From Isoetes taiwanensis (taxonomy: Eukaryota > Streptophyta > Lycopodiopsida > Isoetales > Isoetaceae), in the NCBI GenBank assembly GCA_021234155.1, contig JAJEKV010000083.1:1322213-1386212 (forward strand): DNA of 64,000 nucleotides. Direction: 5' to 3'. Shown in pieces: positions 48,961-61,922 of this stretch; position 1 is the stretch's first letter, and each line of letters begins with the position of its first letter. The notes under the pieces were generated by a model, which ran no database searches, was not told the DNA's origin, and worked only from the letters and a program-made list of their open reading frames with translations. A program made the position numbers and the translations under genes.

Positions 48961-49972
48961 AGGACCCATAATATAATTGTATATATATAATAATAATAAT
49001 AGATAGATAATAGATATCAATCATATATATACAATTATATAAAAATTTACCCCTTGTTTGTAACCCGAGGTGTCGCCGCCCGACGGTCCGTTATTGAGAG
49101 ATCCGACTCCGGTAGAGAGGAAGCCACGTCATCCTCCCCAAGCACCCCACTTAAATTGGGCTTCTAATCTTGACCGTTGGAATTAGGGCATTTCATCTGG
49201 ACCGTCCATCTCAGATCTAGACGGCCCACAACAAAAGCCCCAATTCGATCCCCCGCGATTTGTCTCTTTCAAGCCCTACACCGAAAAATGCGAAGAATCG
49301 TTCTTCCCTCCGCTTGTTCTACGCATACGGCTATGGCCGAAGCCAGAAGAACCGGATACCGATGGCGGATCCGCCATTTTTCATGGATATAATTGAGCTC
49401 AGATACCAAAGTGTTTCCCATATCCGGCTTTATTTTGGTCGTGATGTTCTTCAATCCTAATCATTGCCCCGCTATGGCAGAAAACGGGACTCCAGCAAGA
49501 GCAAAATCGAAAAATTGAAGCTAGCCGATACAGGCTTGGCCCGCTTCAACGGATGGACTCCATGATGAGCAATGCACCTCAAATGTAAATACGACTCTGC
49601 ATTTCCCGCCTTTATGCGAAGTTGTATTTGTACCATTTACACCTCGAAGTTGTGAGCCTTTCATATATTTTTCGATTTGCCCTTACTCTGATTCTGGATT
49701 TAGGAATTTCGGTGGGCATAAAATCGGTAGGGCAATGTAATTTGTAGTTGCTATGATGTTGGGATGGATAAGCCGGTTGTCAACCTTAAGAACTCAAAGA
49801 TAATAATAATGGCCTCGAATCGCAAGTCTCGATCAGAAAGGTAAACTTGGGCTACTTAACTTCGATTTTTTCCAACGTGGCCGTAACAAGGTATGGATTC
49901 CAGCTTCATTGTTCAAATCGACGCTTTACGAATGGTTGGAACAGGTTTTTCTTCAAGGTTTGAACAAAGCCC

Positions 49973-52900
49973 AACTCTTATATTCTCCAAGCAAAGACTA
50001 GGTTCTCCACCCGGCCCGATGATTTAGGATTTGGGTCCAAGCAATAGGGCCACATTTCTTAAAATGATTGTTGGGCAAGCAAATCCTCAAAAAGCAAGCC
50101 GTGGCATTGATATTTGTTTTGTATCGATCGTAGTTTAGCTTAGCATCCGGGTGAAAGAACAAAGCGATTGAAGCCGGATCGCATATAAAGAGGGAGCTTG
50201 ATTTAGAAAGTGGTTCAATCCTTTTCTTTTTATCTATTTGCCGATCAATCTCCCGCTATGATCCGTAGAAGTTTACCGCGACCGCTCTATATTATTGGCG
50301 CTTAAGTATGATTCCGTAAATCGAATTTTGGGCTTCTAATTCTTATTCATCTTTGTTTTGGCAAGAAGGGAGTTTCGCAAGTTTTTAGTTCTCTCGATCC
50401 TTCTATCAACCCTAAGCCGGGATGGGCATAGAATCCCAGAGCTACTGCATTTATAGTTGCTTGATGAGGGGATGGATAAGCCGGGTTGTCAACCTTAAAG
50501 AACTCAAAGATGATAATAATGGCCCGGATCACGCAAGATCCCGTGTAATGCAGGGGCCCGGCTACAAAATATTTAACTATTTGGCCGGGTTAAAATAGGC
50601 TTCTATTTTCCAACGTAGATCAAACCAAGGTATGGATTTGCTTTTGCCATTCAATCTTATGCTACAATTCGGGTATTTTGAGCAGAAATTATGGCTGTAA
50701 TTTTCATTTTACACCTATTTAAATTCATTTTACCAGATGAGGTTATATGCACATTGTTAGATATGCAGCTAATGGAGTGTGCTTACCTACTTGACCATGC
50801 AGACCAATGTGAAGGCCCATATGCAAGAATGATATTTGCTGGTATGTATTACAACTTTGAAGGTGTAAAAGGATTTTACGGTGGGGTATTTTCATAGCTG
50901 ATTTTGCATTGTTTTTGTAGCATCTTGGGCTATTAGGGTAGCTAGACAAGCCACATATGCAGGCAGGTAGTTTTTTTTTTTTTTGGACATGGTGAGACAT
51001 CATTATAGATCAACATTTAGACATTTGGAACCACATCATTTTCAAATTTGTTTCAGTTTTGCATTTCGTGTTCAAGCAGGGCATTTTTTAAGTTTTCTGG
51101 CCTCTTCGCCAATATGCTAGCCGAATCTGCAATAGGGTCACATATCACAGGTTATCTGCTTCCTTGAAGAGCTTTATGCTAATGATTCGTTATGGTGGCA
51201 ATGAGGATCCCAACAGATATCTTCTCTCAGGTACCTTTGACTTTGTACAAAATATTAGAATTGTTGGAGTTTATGCGTAGACAAACATAGGGAAGTTATC
51301 ATAGCCTCTGAGTAATCCGCTTGCTGCGTTTTTGTATTGGGTCCCATAGACCGATTGGTCTCCGTGGACGATAAAAGTAACTTCCTTCCTTCCTTCCTTC
51401 CTTATGCCCTATTTAAGTGTTCAAATTACCAACAGCCTTAATTGGATGAAGGAGCATTATTATTTGTTGTGTGGAGATATTTTTTAATGCATAATCTATT
51501 GTTAATGCTACAATAAGCAGTTGTTAGGTTTGAACATAAAGGATAGCAAACAATTTTGACTGTTCTATTCTAATGGTCATGCCATGTTCATCCTTTGCAA
51601 GTTGACTTGCACTTGGAAACATAATGTACCTTCTGAGCCCAAATCTTATATTCTCCAAGCAAAGACTAGGTTCTCCCACCGGCCCCGATTTAGGATTTGG
51701 GTCCGGGGCAATAGGGCCACATTTCTTAAAATGATTGTTGGGCAAGCAAATCCTCAAAAATCAAGCTGTGGCATTGATATTTGTTTTGTATCAGTCGTAG
51801 TTTAGCTTAGCATCTGGGTGATCCTTTTCTTTTTTATCTATTTGCTGATCAATCTCTGTTATGATCTGTAAAGTTTATCGCACTGCTCTATATTATTGGC
51901 AGTTAAGCATGATTCCGTAAATCGAATTTTGGGCTTCTAATTCTTATTCATCTTTGTTTTGCGGGGGAGTTTACTTAAGTTTTTTAGTTCTCCTCGATCC
52001 TTCTATCAACCCTAACCTGGGATGGGCATAGAATCGGTACCTAGAGAATTTATAGTTGCTTGATGAGGGGATGGATAAGCTGGTTGTCAACCTTAAAGAA
52101 CCCAAAGATGATAATAATGGCCTGAATCAGTAAGATCCCGGGTTATGATCCGGACTACTGAAATATTTAACTATTTGGCCAGTGGGTTAAAATAAGCTTC
52201 TATTTTCCAACGTAGATCAAACCAAGGTATGGATTTGCTTTTGCCATTCAATCTTATGCTACAATTCGGGTATTTTGAGCAGAAATTATGGCTGTAATTT
52301 TCATTTTACACCTATTTAAATTCATTTTACCAGATGAGGTTATATGCACATTGTTAGATATGCAGCTAATGGAGTGTGCTTACCTACTTGACCATGCAGA
52401 CCAATGTGAAGGCCCATATGCAAGAATGATATTTGCTGGTATGTATTACAACTTTGAAGGTGTAAAAGGATTTTACGGTGGGGTATTTTCATAGCTGATT
52501 TTGCATTGTTTTTGTAGCATCTTGGGCTATTAGGGTAGCTAGACAAGCCACATATGCAGGCAGGTAGTTCTTTAATTTTTGGACATGGTGAGACATCATT
52601 ATAGATCAACATTTAGATATTTGGAACATCATTTTCAAATTTGTTTCAGTTTTGCATTTCGTGTTCAAGCAGGGCATTTTTTAAGTTTTCTGGCCTCTTC
52701 GCCAATATGCTAGCCGAATCTGCAATAGGGCCCCACATCACAGGATCTGCTTCCTTGAAGAGCTTTATGCTAATGATTCGTTATGGTGGCAATGAGGATT
52801 CCAACAGATATCTTCTCTCAGGTACCTTTGACTTTGTACAAAATATTAGAATTGTTGAAGTTTATGCGTAGACAAACATAGGGAAGTTATCATAGTCTCT

Positions 52901-53805
52901 GTCTTATGCCCTATTTAAGTGTTCAAATTACCAACAGCCTTAATGGGATGAGGGAGCATTATTATTTGTTGTGTGGAGATATTTTTTAATGCATAATCTA
53001 TTGTTAATGCTACAATAAGCAGTTGTTAGGTTTGAACATAAAGGATAACAAACAATTTTGACTGTTCTATTCTAATGGTCATGCCATGTTCATCCTTTGC
53101 AAGTTGACTTGCACTTGGAAACATAATGCAGCTTACAGAGCCCAGCTCTTATATTCTCCAAGCAGCACTAGGTTCTCCACCAGCGGCCTGATTTAGGATT
53201 TGGGTCCAAGCAATAGGGCCAGATTTCTTAAAATGATTGTTGGGCAAGCAAATCCTCAAAAAGCAAGCTGTGGCATTGATATTTATTTTGTATCAGTCGT
53301 AGTTTAGCTTAGCATCTGGGTGAAAGAACAAAGCAGATTGAAGCTGGATCGCATAGCATCTTGGGCTATTAGGGTAGCTACACAAGCCACATATGCAGGC
53401 AGGTAGTTTTTTAATTTTTGGACATGGTGAGACATCATTATAGATCAACATTTAGACATTTGGAACCACATCATTTTCAAATTTGTTTCAGTTTTGCATT
53501 TCGTGTTCAAGCAGGGCATTTTTTAAGTTTTCTGGCCTCTTTGCCAATATGCTAGCCGAATCTGCAATAGGGCCCCACATCACAGGTTATATGCTTCCTT
53601 GAAGAGCTTTATGCTAATGATTCGTTATGGTGGCAATGAGGATTCCAACAGATATCTTCTCTCAGGTACCTTTGACTTTGTAGAAAATATTAAAATTGTT
53701 GAAATTTATGCGTAGACAAACATAGGGAAGTTATCATAGTCTCTGTCTTATGCCCTATTTAAGTGTTCAAATTACCAACAGCCTTAATGGGATGAGGGAG
53801 ACAAG
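49973..53805. repeat. Tandem array of a 1.5-1.7-kb unit, three copies
   Basis: The anchor tcttatattctccaagca recurs at 49976, 51643 and 53139. Units 1 and 2 share almost everything, including a frame at 50691 and 52288 (LPDEVICTLLDMQLMECAYL...) and one containing LKSFMLMIRYGGNED near 51170 and 52770. Unit 3 has an internal deletion that joins 'gctggatcgcatag' to 'catcttgggctatt'. Unit 1 alone has a (TTCC)6-like tract at 51383. The conserved frames might be exons, but no family is recognised, and identity between units is as high in the rest. Confidence 0.85.
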
Positions 53806-53834
53806 TGCAGTAACAATGTGACAGATTTTTGCAG

Positions 53835-54700
53835 TTATTATTTTGGCTCCTGTTGGAGTTGCGTCATTGACTGCAAACACAATATTAAAAGCATGTGACG
53901 TACAGCATATATTATTATCACTTGGATTGTATATGGTAACTGTGCTGATTGGTTTGCTGATTCATTCTTTTATCACATTACCAGTGGTAGTATTTGTATT
54001 AGCGCAGAGAAACATCTTTAAGGCATTGAGGTAAGATGCGCAAATGCCTGTTCTTCCAAAGCCCCTGTCCAATTTCTTGAGAAATTGCATGACCTTTCTC
54101 ATCATGCAGGAATTTTCTCCCAGCATTGATTATGGGTTTGGGCACGACCTCTAGTGCTGCTACAATGCCAGTTACAATGCAATGTGCAGAGACTCAGGGA
54201 TGTGATCAGAGCATTATGCGCTTTGTAACTCCCTTGGGAACAAATATTAACCGTGATGGCACAGCCTTATATGAAGCAATGTATGAAGCAATGTCTGTCT
54301 TATATATATGTCAGGTATAACATGCATGCCTAATTGTATTCCTTAAAGATTCTTTGCCTTAAAAAATTGTTGGGCATGCAGGCAGATGGTCTCAGTCTTC
54401 CCATCAGCAAACTATCTGTCTAGCAATTATAGCAACCTTGGCAGCAATTGGATCCTGCACCAATACCAAATGCTGGGCTGGTCACAATGGTCATGGCAAT
54501 GGAGGTAGAACTGCACCTTCATGTATTGCGGATTCCAGAGAAATTTATTTATTTTGTCTACAGGCAATTGGCTACCCACAATTCATTGGGGATGTGTCAA
54601 TTCTGTACGCTCTGGATTGGTTACTGGGAGCTGTGTGTACATCAGTCAACATTTGGGGTGACTCTTGTTTAAAGGGCCTCTTTAACTTAACCTTATGAAT
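53835..54700 (+). pseudogene. SLC1-type dicarboxylate/amino-acid:cation symporter, C-terminal exons
   Basis: Four exons with GT-AG borders are seen: 53835-54030 (IILAPVGVASLTANTILKA, then LPVVVFVLAQRN), 54110-54314 (NFLPALIMGLGTTSSAATMP, RFVTPLGTNINRDGTALYEA), about 54382-54513 (SSHQQTICLAIIATLAAIGS and PIPNAGLVTMVMAM in two frames) and from 54565 (AIGYPQFIGDVSILYALDWL, then VNIWGDS). This is the transport core of the SLC1/DAACS family: hairpin HP1 (SSSATxP), the N-x-DGTALY-EA segment of TM7, HP2 (P-x-AGLVTM) and the final DWLLD-R-x-x-VN-x-WGDS helix. They carry glutamate, aspartate or C4-dicarboxylates with Na+ or H+. The NMDGT motif reads NINRDGT, YEAM is duplicated (12 bp), exon 3 is frameshifted, and the DWLLDR Asp-Arg is missing. 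N-terminal helices are not found upstream. Confidence 0.8.
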
Positions 54701-54719
54701 AGTCAGTAGTTCATTTACG

Positions 54720-57700
54720 GATTATTCTAGCTCGACACTATTTGGTCTTACTTTGTGTTAAGAGGTTGTCTAATTCTATTTGGTCTTAGTAAGATAAGTC
54801 TGGGATGATGGTTTAGGACAAATAACGTACTCACGACCCTAGCATTGCTTTGTTGTGTGACTGTTGGGTCCTACCTAATATCATTCATGGTATAACCACT
54901 CATAATGCAATTACTCATTATACAAAAACTTGTATATATATACAAGTCTTTGTACTATCAATGGGTGCATCACCTATGGTTTACGAAGATCTAGAAGTAT
55001 AATCAAGCTTAAATGGGTCGGATGAACTGAAAGAGTTGAGGTAAAGCTGAAGACATCAAAGTCAAAGTCAACATTTAATTTGTAGAAGTTAAGCGCTATG
55101 AGGATTCTTGGAATCCTCATAGTGTAACTTTAGGAAATCATGAAGAATCTATAAGAATCTTCCTATATACATAGAACTATAGAACGAAAAACAATGGCAT
55201 ATCCATGTTGTATGCAAACAACTCTCCCATATACAAAATGACACTTGCCCATGGCTGAGTTGTAAGCGTAACGAAAAGCCCCTAGTGAATGGAAACTCTC
55301 AACGTAGGCAACACCATCATGAGATTGAACAGATTTTCTAACCTTGACAGCAATCAAAGGATTTAGGAGTGGTAATGAAGGAGGCAGAGCATGCCCACTC
55401 CCATGCATTGCCTCAACATTGATATGATCCTAGATAGTATCAGCCTCACTACCATGCACCTAGCAACAAATCCAAGATCCTCTTCTTAAGCTTACGTCTT
55501 GAATGATGCTCTTCTTCTCTTCTATAAGGAACAGAAGAAAGTAAATTAAATAAGCTTTGGCATACCAGATGATTTAAAATGCACCCCATATGGGGAATCA
55601 TTCCTAGATACTTAGTATGTCTTGTGTTTTATGCAAGTACATGAGCATGAAAGATACGGATCAATGCAAATAGGAGAAACATAACCAGCTCTGTGTGATA
55701 TGTTACTATCTCAAAATGAAGTCCGTCATAGTATGAACATGAACGTAGTTTAAATACTAGTAATCTTTTAATACATATTTTTATAACAATAAACCTCCAT
55801 AAATTTCAAAAATAGAAAGCCATTTGGCATGGCTCAATCCTAGAAATTGCTCACATCAAGTAAATTCATGGAGCATCGATCCCCATGTATGAAGATATAT
55901 GTATATATTGATTTTTTTCTTTGCCAGATTGCCGTCGCCCATGAAGCTGGTTTCAATTCCTCTATTATGAGTCTAATGAAGCCAGTGGTCAATTGTTTGG
56001 GCAATCTCTTAGGCAAACTCTCGTTCAAGTTCTGATGAAACACTTACCAAATCCATGGTTGGTGGTCATGATACTAAAAATATCTCCTTTTTTTTTTCAC
56101 CTGGGATTTGCCCAGAGTTTTATTCATTGGAACCCTGTTGTTGTGTTAAGTACTTACATAGATTGCATAGTTACTTACAATCTACAATTCTATATCTTGA
56201 AAGGCCCGTTTTTTGAAGGTTGGATCAAATTAGATATCGTCATAAGTGCCAAAATGATAAGTCTTTGAAAGGAGATGCGACTCTAGAACATCACCCAATG
56301 AATAAGGAAATATAGAAGGCATAGATTTGCTTAAACGAAATGTGAGCCACAAGTGATGAAATCCATCAATGGATGGTCTAGCAATGTGACGTTTGATTGA
56401 ACAAACTAAAAGCATAGGACAAAATTAAAGAACAATTGAACGCAACCATATTATCTTCCTAACAACTCATGATAGAGGAACGAAAAGGCATCAAATTTGG
56501 CACATGAAACAAAAAAAAAAGCTCCAAAGCATAGAGATTTGATTCGTTTGAAACCAAATGTTTGTAAAGTCTCAATACTTAGTGTTAGGGCTTCTAAGAT
56601 CTTTGTAATAGAAGAAGCCCTGATAAAATGCTAGTCTATATATGCTTGCCAGCAAAAGTCAACTAGAGATATAAGTGGCATTGCAAATAAAATAATCCTT
56701 GGACACACTAGCAGTTTGCTACTTGCAAAGCTAGCAAGAAGGAAAGATCTTGAAAAAATCATATGTAATCTTTAATCTCAAGAAATCCTATGCAAAATGT
56801 AACCTTGAGATGGTGAACACTATCGCATAGACAGGTATTCAAAAGTGGAAACACTTAGATATTTTTCATTATTTTCCATGAAATTACTAAGATGGGTGTA
56901 GAGCATAAGTGCAAGTTTAAAACATAAATCAAGACGTTTGACTATATGGGCCTAGCTCAACTACTTATCATGGCATCGTGGCTTATATGCAATGATTTTG
57001 TGTGCACTTAGGTTCTTTTGTATCCAAATGAACACATAATCAAAACATACTTAATTGTTATTCACATAGATAGTATATTAAGCAATTTCACCAGTAAAGG
57101 TAGTTATTTGAAACATTCTACCAAATTGCTTGCTACATTAATCAAGAATCAATCATTAATGAACCGCACATATTGTAGAGAGTCATTTGGGTAAAAGATC
57201 ATTGTTACGTAAATCGCACATTTTGTATGGGCTTGGCCTTATCTTAGCATGTTGAAGCTCACAAGGCCTAATATTTAGAAGAGGTTAAAGAACATCTTGC
57301 AACAATCAAAGACTGTAAACAAATCATAAATCTAAGTGCATGTTCCACTCTATCATGACAAATCAAGCTTAGACTTAGCATGCCTCTAAAACGAACAGCA
57401 TATTAAATAAAGAAGAAGGGGTAATATGTCGTCGTCTACAGGAAAACAGGATGATAAGTCTAAACTTGGATAGATTTTATTGGTTTTACATTCTATAGAG
57501 GAGGGGTGCTTTGTGTGTGATATTAGATTTTCTTTTGCCCATTGGGGTTAGTGGGTACAATTGGTCCGAGGACCTCAGACAACTACCAACAATAGATTAA
57601 AACAAAAAGTATGCCAACAATATAGACTAAGGGGAATCCATAAGCGTTAAATAAAACAATTGGGCAAATTGGCTTGATGAACCTCCTTTAAATTAAACCT
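54720..57700. other. No gene recognised
   Basis: Intergenic, AT-rich. It contains a variant of the acaagt-tttgtac word after a short TA tract (54935-54960) and weak AGATTC words (55090-55160). A 62-codon plus frame at 55847 containing AVAHEAGFNSSIMSLMKPVV is not assigned. Confidence 0.4.
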
Positions 57701-57724
57701 AACCTGCCACCTCAACACCCGTCA

Positions 57725-57788
57725 TGTAGGCAATGCATCTACCTCAGCGTGCCACGTGTAGGCAATGGATCTACCTCAGCATGCCACG
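57725..57788. repeat. Tandem duplication of 32 bp with CACGTG at the joint
   Basis: The unit tgtaggcaatgcatctacct...tgccacg occurs twice with two differences; each copy ends so that a CACGTG word is formed with the next base pair. Confidence 0.8.
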
Positions 57789-57809
57789 TGCAAGATCATC
57801 CCCCCATTG

Positions 57810-57908
57810 TTTGTTCCCCAAAGCATTACAATTTTAACCACGATTAAAAACAAAGTAGTTTCTTTGTTCCCCAAAGCATTACGATTTTAACCACGGTTAA
57901 AACCAAAG
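57810..57908. repeat. Near-tandem duplication of 46 bp
   Basis: The unit tttgttccccaaagcattac...accaaag occurs at 57810 and 57863 with a few substitutions. Each copy contains the small palindrome-like word taaccacg-ttaa. Confidence 0.8.
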
Positions 57909-60058
57909 CTCTTTGTTGACGAAGGAACCCAAAGCAAGAAAAGGCGATTTGGCAAAGAGGCGATCAATTTGTAGAAAGAGGAACGTTTTGGCAATTGCAA
58001 AAGAGACAATTAAAAAAAAATGGCTCTAAAATCTTGGCCTGTATAACTAGGATGCCACAATGCAAAAAAACTTGGAAATATTGCAGATGATAGTTGGAGT
58101 TGGAATGTTCTAAACAACTTAGTGCACACGTATTCTGACAATTAATAAACAAAAGGGTAAAATTTCCAAGGTTTGCTAAATTGACAAATGATAAATTGCA
58201 GCCTAGCAATTGCCACATTTGGAAAACGATCGGCGTCGCGACTTTTCCCCGCATCGGGGAGCTCGAAATCCGAAATGTGGCTGTTTTGATCTTTCAAAGT
58301 TCGGTTCGCCTTCCACAATCGCAAGGCGCCAATTGCTTTATGTGGCATGTCCCACTAGTGAAAGAAGCTACTAAGCATGGCATATGTTCTTATCGTCAAC
58401 AAAATTGCTGGTTCTTCAAGTTTTTTATGTTCTTTTTGATAGTAGCCAAGATGTAATAGTCTGGATAAGTGACAAGTGATTTCCAGAAGACATCCAAAAG
58501 TGAGACAAAGGGCGAGGAAACTTTCGATTTCTGTGACAACTATATGCCTACATGGGGGCATATCCATCACGGTTAGATGGGTTGTAAAAGCCAGCAGTCA
58601 GCAGTAATCCTGCAACGTGAAAATCAGAATAAGAAAAATGTGCATGCAAAAGGAAAGCACACTTGGTAGTGAATTTGCACTGGCTGAAAAGCTAAACACG
58701 GATGCACTTTGTTTTTGGCAAATGCTTCATAAGAATCAATTGAGTTGACAATATTCCTCCTGCATTATATAACAACCATCACTTAATAGGACTGGATTCA
58801 AGGGAATATAAGAAGCGGAAAAAAAGGGACTAAAAAGATATTTCTGCCGTACGTTGTAACAGAGAGCTATATGGTGTGTAAACTTTGAAACCCCATAGAG
58901 AAACACCTTCCTAAAAGCATATTACCTGTTTATTCCCAAAAGAAACAAATCCAAATCCTTTAGAACGCGCCAAAGATGACGCACATAGTTCTAGCAATTG
59001 TCTGCCACACAACACAGTAAGAGAAGTTTAATGCCAAGCTCATACCAGATACTACGGACGGAAAATTAACTTTCAACACATAAGTGCAGCGCAAATACAA
59101 AGAAAGAATATCAATAATGTCTAGAGCATTTGCGCAATCCGTAACACTCTCAAAGTCTAGGCTAATAAGCGCAGATAAACACAAGGATTGGCATTCTAGA
59201 CATGTGGTAGACATCTCCAAGCACTATTGCATATCAGATTAAGGGTACCTTCGCACCCACCATTAAGTTAGGATTAAGTTAATTTTTTTTAACTGCTCAG
59301 TTAAACATAACAGAGACCTTTACGTTCGCACCAAGACTAAGTTAACTTTCCGTTAAGACTTTAAGATAACGGAAACTAGTTAAATCCTTTCGCACAAGAA
59401 CAAGTTAGGTTATTTTTTTTTAACTTAACGACAAAATAAAAATGTGTTCGCACATGTCTTGGTTAAGTTAGTGCTAACTTAATGCTAACGGCAATTGCTT
59501 CGTACATATGCCTATTAAGTTAGTCTAACTTAATCCTAATGGCGATCGCTTCGCACATGCCTCCGTTAAATTTTGTCTTGAGTTTTTTGATAAAATAGAA
59601 GATAAATATTGTAGTCTGTTGGGTAGGCCTACGACAACAAGAAATCCGACAGTTTAGGCCAACAAATATCCCGAACCAATTAGGTACCCTTCAATTGGCA
59701 ATATTTATATCTAGGTGAACAACTTGAACTAGGCAGATTTTGCAAATTTCCACCACAGATGTAGGCTTCATTATGACATAGATGTATTAAAAAAAGGCAT
59801 TTTCAAAAATGCAATAGGCTGGTTTAGATGCATCACGCTTGTTACAGCAAATTATTAATGCCAATCACAATATTATAGCCTCTACACTTATATTGAATCC
59901 TCTTCATCCGTAGTACTATATAAACAGGCATAAGAAATACGGCAGAACAATTCAGCAGATATATAGGCATAGAGACTAGCAGCCTCCTTTGGATATTCAC
60001 TGGCAATCCATCTTTCATACTCATGGTAACCCGCACAAGACATTGTGGTTTAACGCCC

Positions 60059-60930
60059 TCTACCACTGATAACTTAATATACATGCTGTTGCAACATACT
60101 TCATCTGTATAGTGGCCGTCTCCTTCCCTAAACAAATCCTTGGACCTGCTTGGAACACTAGATATTTGTAAGGATCTGCTGGCACAAATTGTCCATCTCT
60201 GATCCATCTCTCTGGCTTATATTCCAAGCAATCCTCTCCCCATATTTTCTTAGATCTTCCCATCTTCCCAAATATCATCTTGCAAGGCAACCTTGGTGTC
60301 ATTTGGAACAACAGGATATAATCTCATTGATTCATATAATGCATTTCCTTCAATTCTTCAAAGCTAAATTGCCCTTTTGAGAATGGCCAAGATTTGGAAT
60401 CCCTGTGGCTTACAATCTCGCTTATCTCTTTGTAAATCCTCTCTTCCACTGAGGGATTAAGAGATAGGTGCCAAAAGAACCAAGCCAAGCTGACAGAGCT
60501 TGTATCTCTTCCAGCAAGAATAAAGTTGATGATTATATCTCTCAAGAACTTGTCAGAGGTATCCTCCAAGGCCATAAATCTGGACAATAAGTCATGGTTT
60601 TCTCCTGTAAATTTATTGCCCCCTTTACTGCCTGCCAATTTTTCCCTTCTCTTTGTGATGACAGAAGATGCAAATTCATCTACCATTTTGATGGCCTTCT
60701 TCAACTCTCCTTCAGAGCCTATGCTAAACATTCTTTTTAGTTTCCATAACAGAGGATGTGGAGAAACAAACCTTTTGCCACTTAAGGCAGTAGCAGCATC
60801 AAATGCCTCTGCAAATTTGACGCTCGGAAAAGACGGATCCAAATACCCAGGGTCTACTCCAAAGCTTAGCTTGCAAATATTATCAAATGTAAATCTCAAG
60901 AAGCAAATGCTTCAGTGGACATGAAAGCAT
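60059..60930 (-). pseudogene. Cytochrome P450, CYP86-clan fragment inside the element
   Basis: The frame at 60899-60324 reads MRFTFDNICKLSFGVDPGYL, then EAFDAATALSGKRF, HDLLSRFMALEDTSDKFLRD and the I-helix IINFILAGRDTSSVSLAW, ending EELKEMHYMNQ-stop. The K-helix follows in another frame (NESMRLYPVVPNDTKVALQD; E-x-x-R intact). The original frame then resumes with KIWGEDCLEYKPERW and the heme loop VFQAGPRICLGKETA (Cys codon at 60132-60134). This is the fatty-acid omega-hydroxylase type (CYP86/CYP94-like, ER-bound). The N-terminal anchor and about 100 residues are missing, the segment between K-helix and PERF is deleted, and the C-terminus is altered. Not functional as it stands. Confidence 0.85.
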
Positions 60931-61900
60931 AGTAAACATTCAATGCATTGTTTCTGTTAGATTGAGCAGAATCTGTTTTTTCTTCATCTCTTGAACTGTT
61001 GCATCTCTATGATCATCATCTGCCCTTGAACTCTCTGTTGCATCTCTGTGCTTTGACACAGTCCCCATGATAGGATTGGCTTTTATACTACCATTATTAT
61101 CCACACAATGTTCTTGAGTTGATATTTTATTTGCAATGACACTGTCCTTCCTGTGAAATCTGAGGAAAATGATCTCCTTTTGAAGATCCTGAGAAATTTA
61201 AAGCTCCAAAAGCAGGCAGGATGGGGATTTGATATTGAGACTTAATATGTGTCCTGGAATTTCCAAATCCTCAAGGACTTCTGGTTGCTGGAGTGTCTGC
61301 ATTGCCCCATAGTTTCAAAATTTTGCTATGCCAAGAGCCCTTATAAATCTATATTGGGCTTCAGCTCTGGCACTTCAGGCATGGAAAGAATGAAAAGGGG
61401 GATGCTCTAAAGGTGAGACTTTGAGACTTAGAAGCCAGATCCCTGCTCTGACCCTGTGCAAAACGTCTCAGTTACCAGCAATAATATGCAAACTACTCAA
61501 TTCTCCCAATAGATATGCGATCTCTGTGAAAGCTGGCATCCAATCAAGTTCCCCTTCAGGAAGCGCACAATCACCTCTCTGTTCTTTGCAAGCAAATTTT
61601 TGATTGAGATATTCAAGAATGTCATAACCAGAAAAGCAGTACCAGATGCAGAGAAAACATGGAGGCATATACGTGAGATCCCCAAGCTTGATATGCTGCT
61701 TCTCAATCTCACAGTCTTCTAAAGCAATAAGTTTTGACAAAGCTAACATGCTCTAAAGAACCAGACCTGCGACCGCCTCGACACACCCTCGACCTCTGGG
61801 AGCTTCAGCATTTTGAGGTCGACCTCTGTTCCGAGCGCGACCTCTGTTTCGTCTGTCCGCCATTTCGACGAAAGCCAACAACTCCGTCCGTTAAAATAAA

Positions 61901-61922
61901 GTGACCTTCGGAGGTCACTTTA
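61901..61922. repeat. Short perfect hairpin inside the element
   Basis: AAGTGACC TTCGGA GGTCACTT: 8-bp arms around a 6-base loop, located at the inner border of the right subterminal region. Confidence 0.6.
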
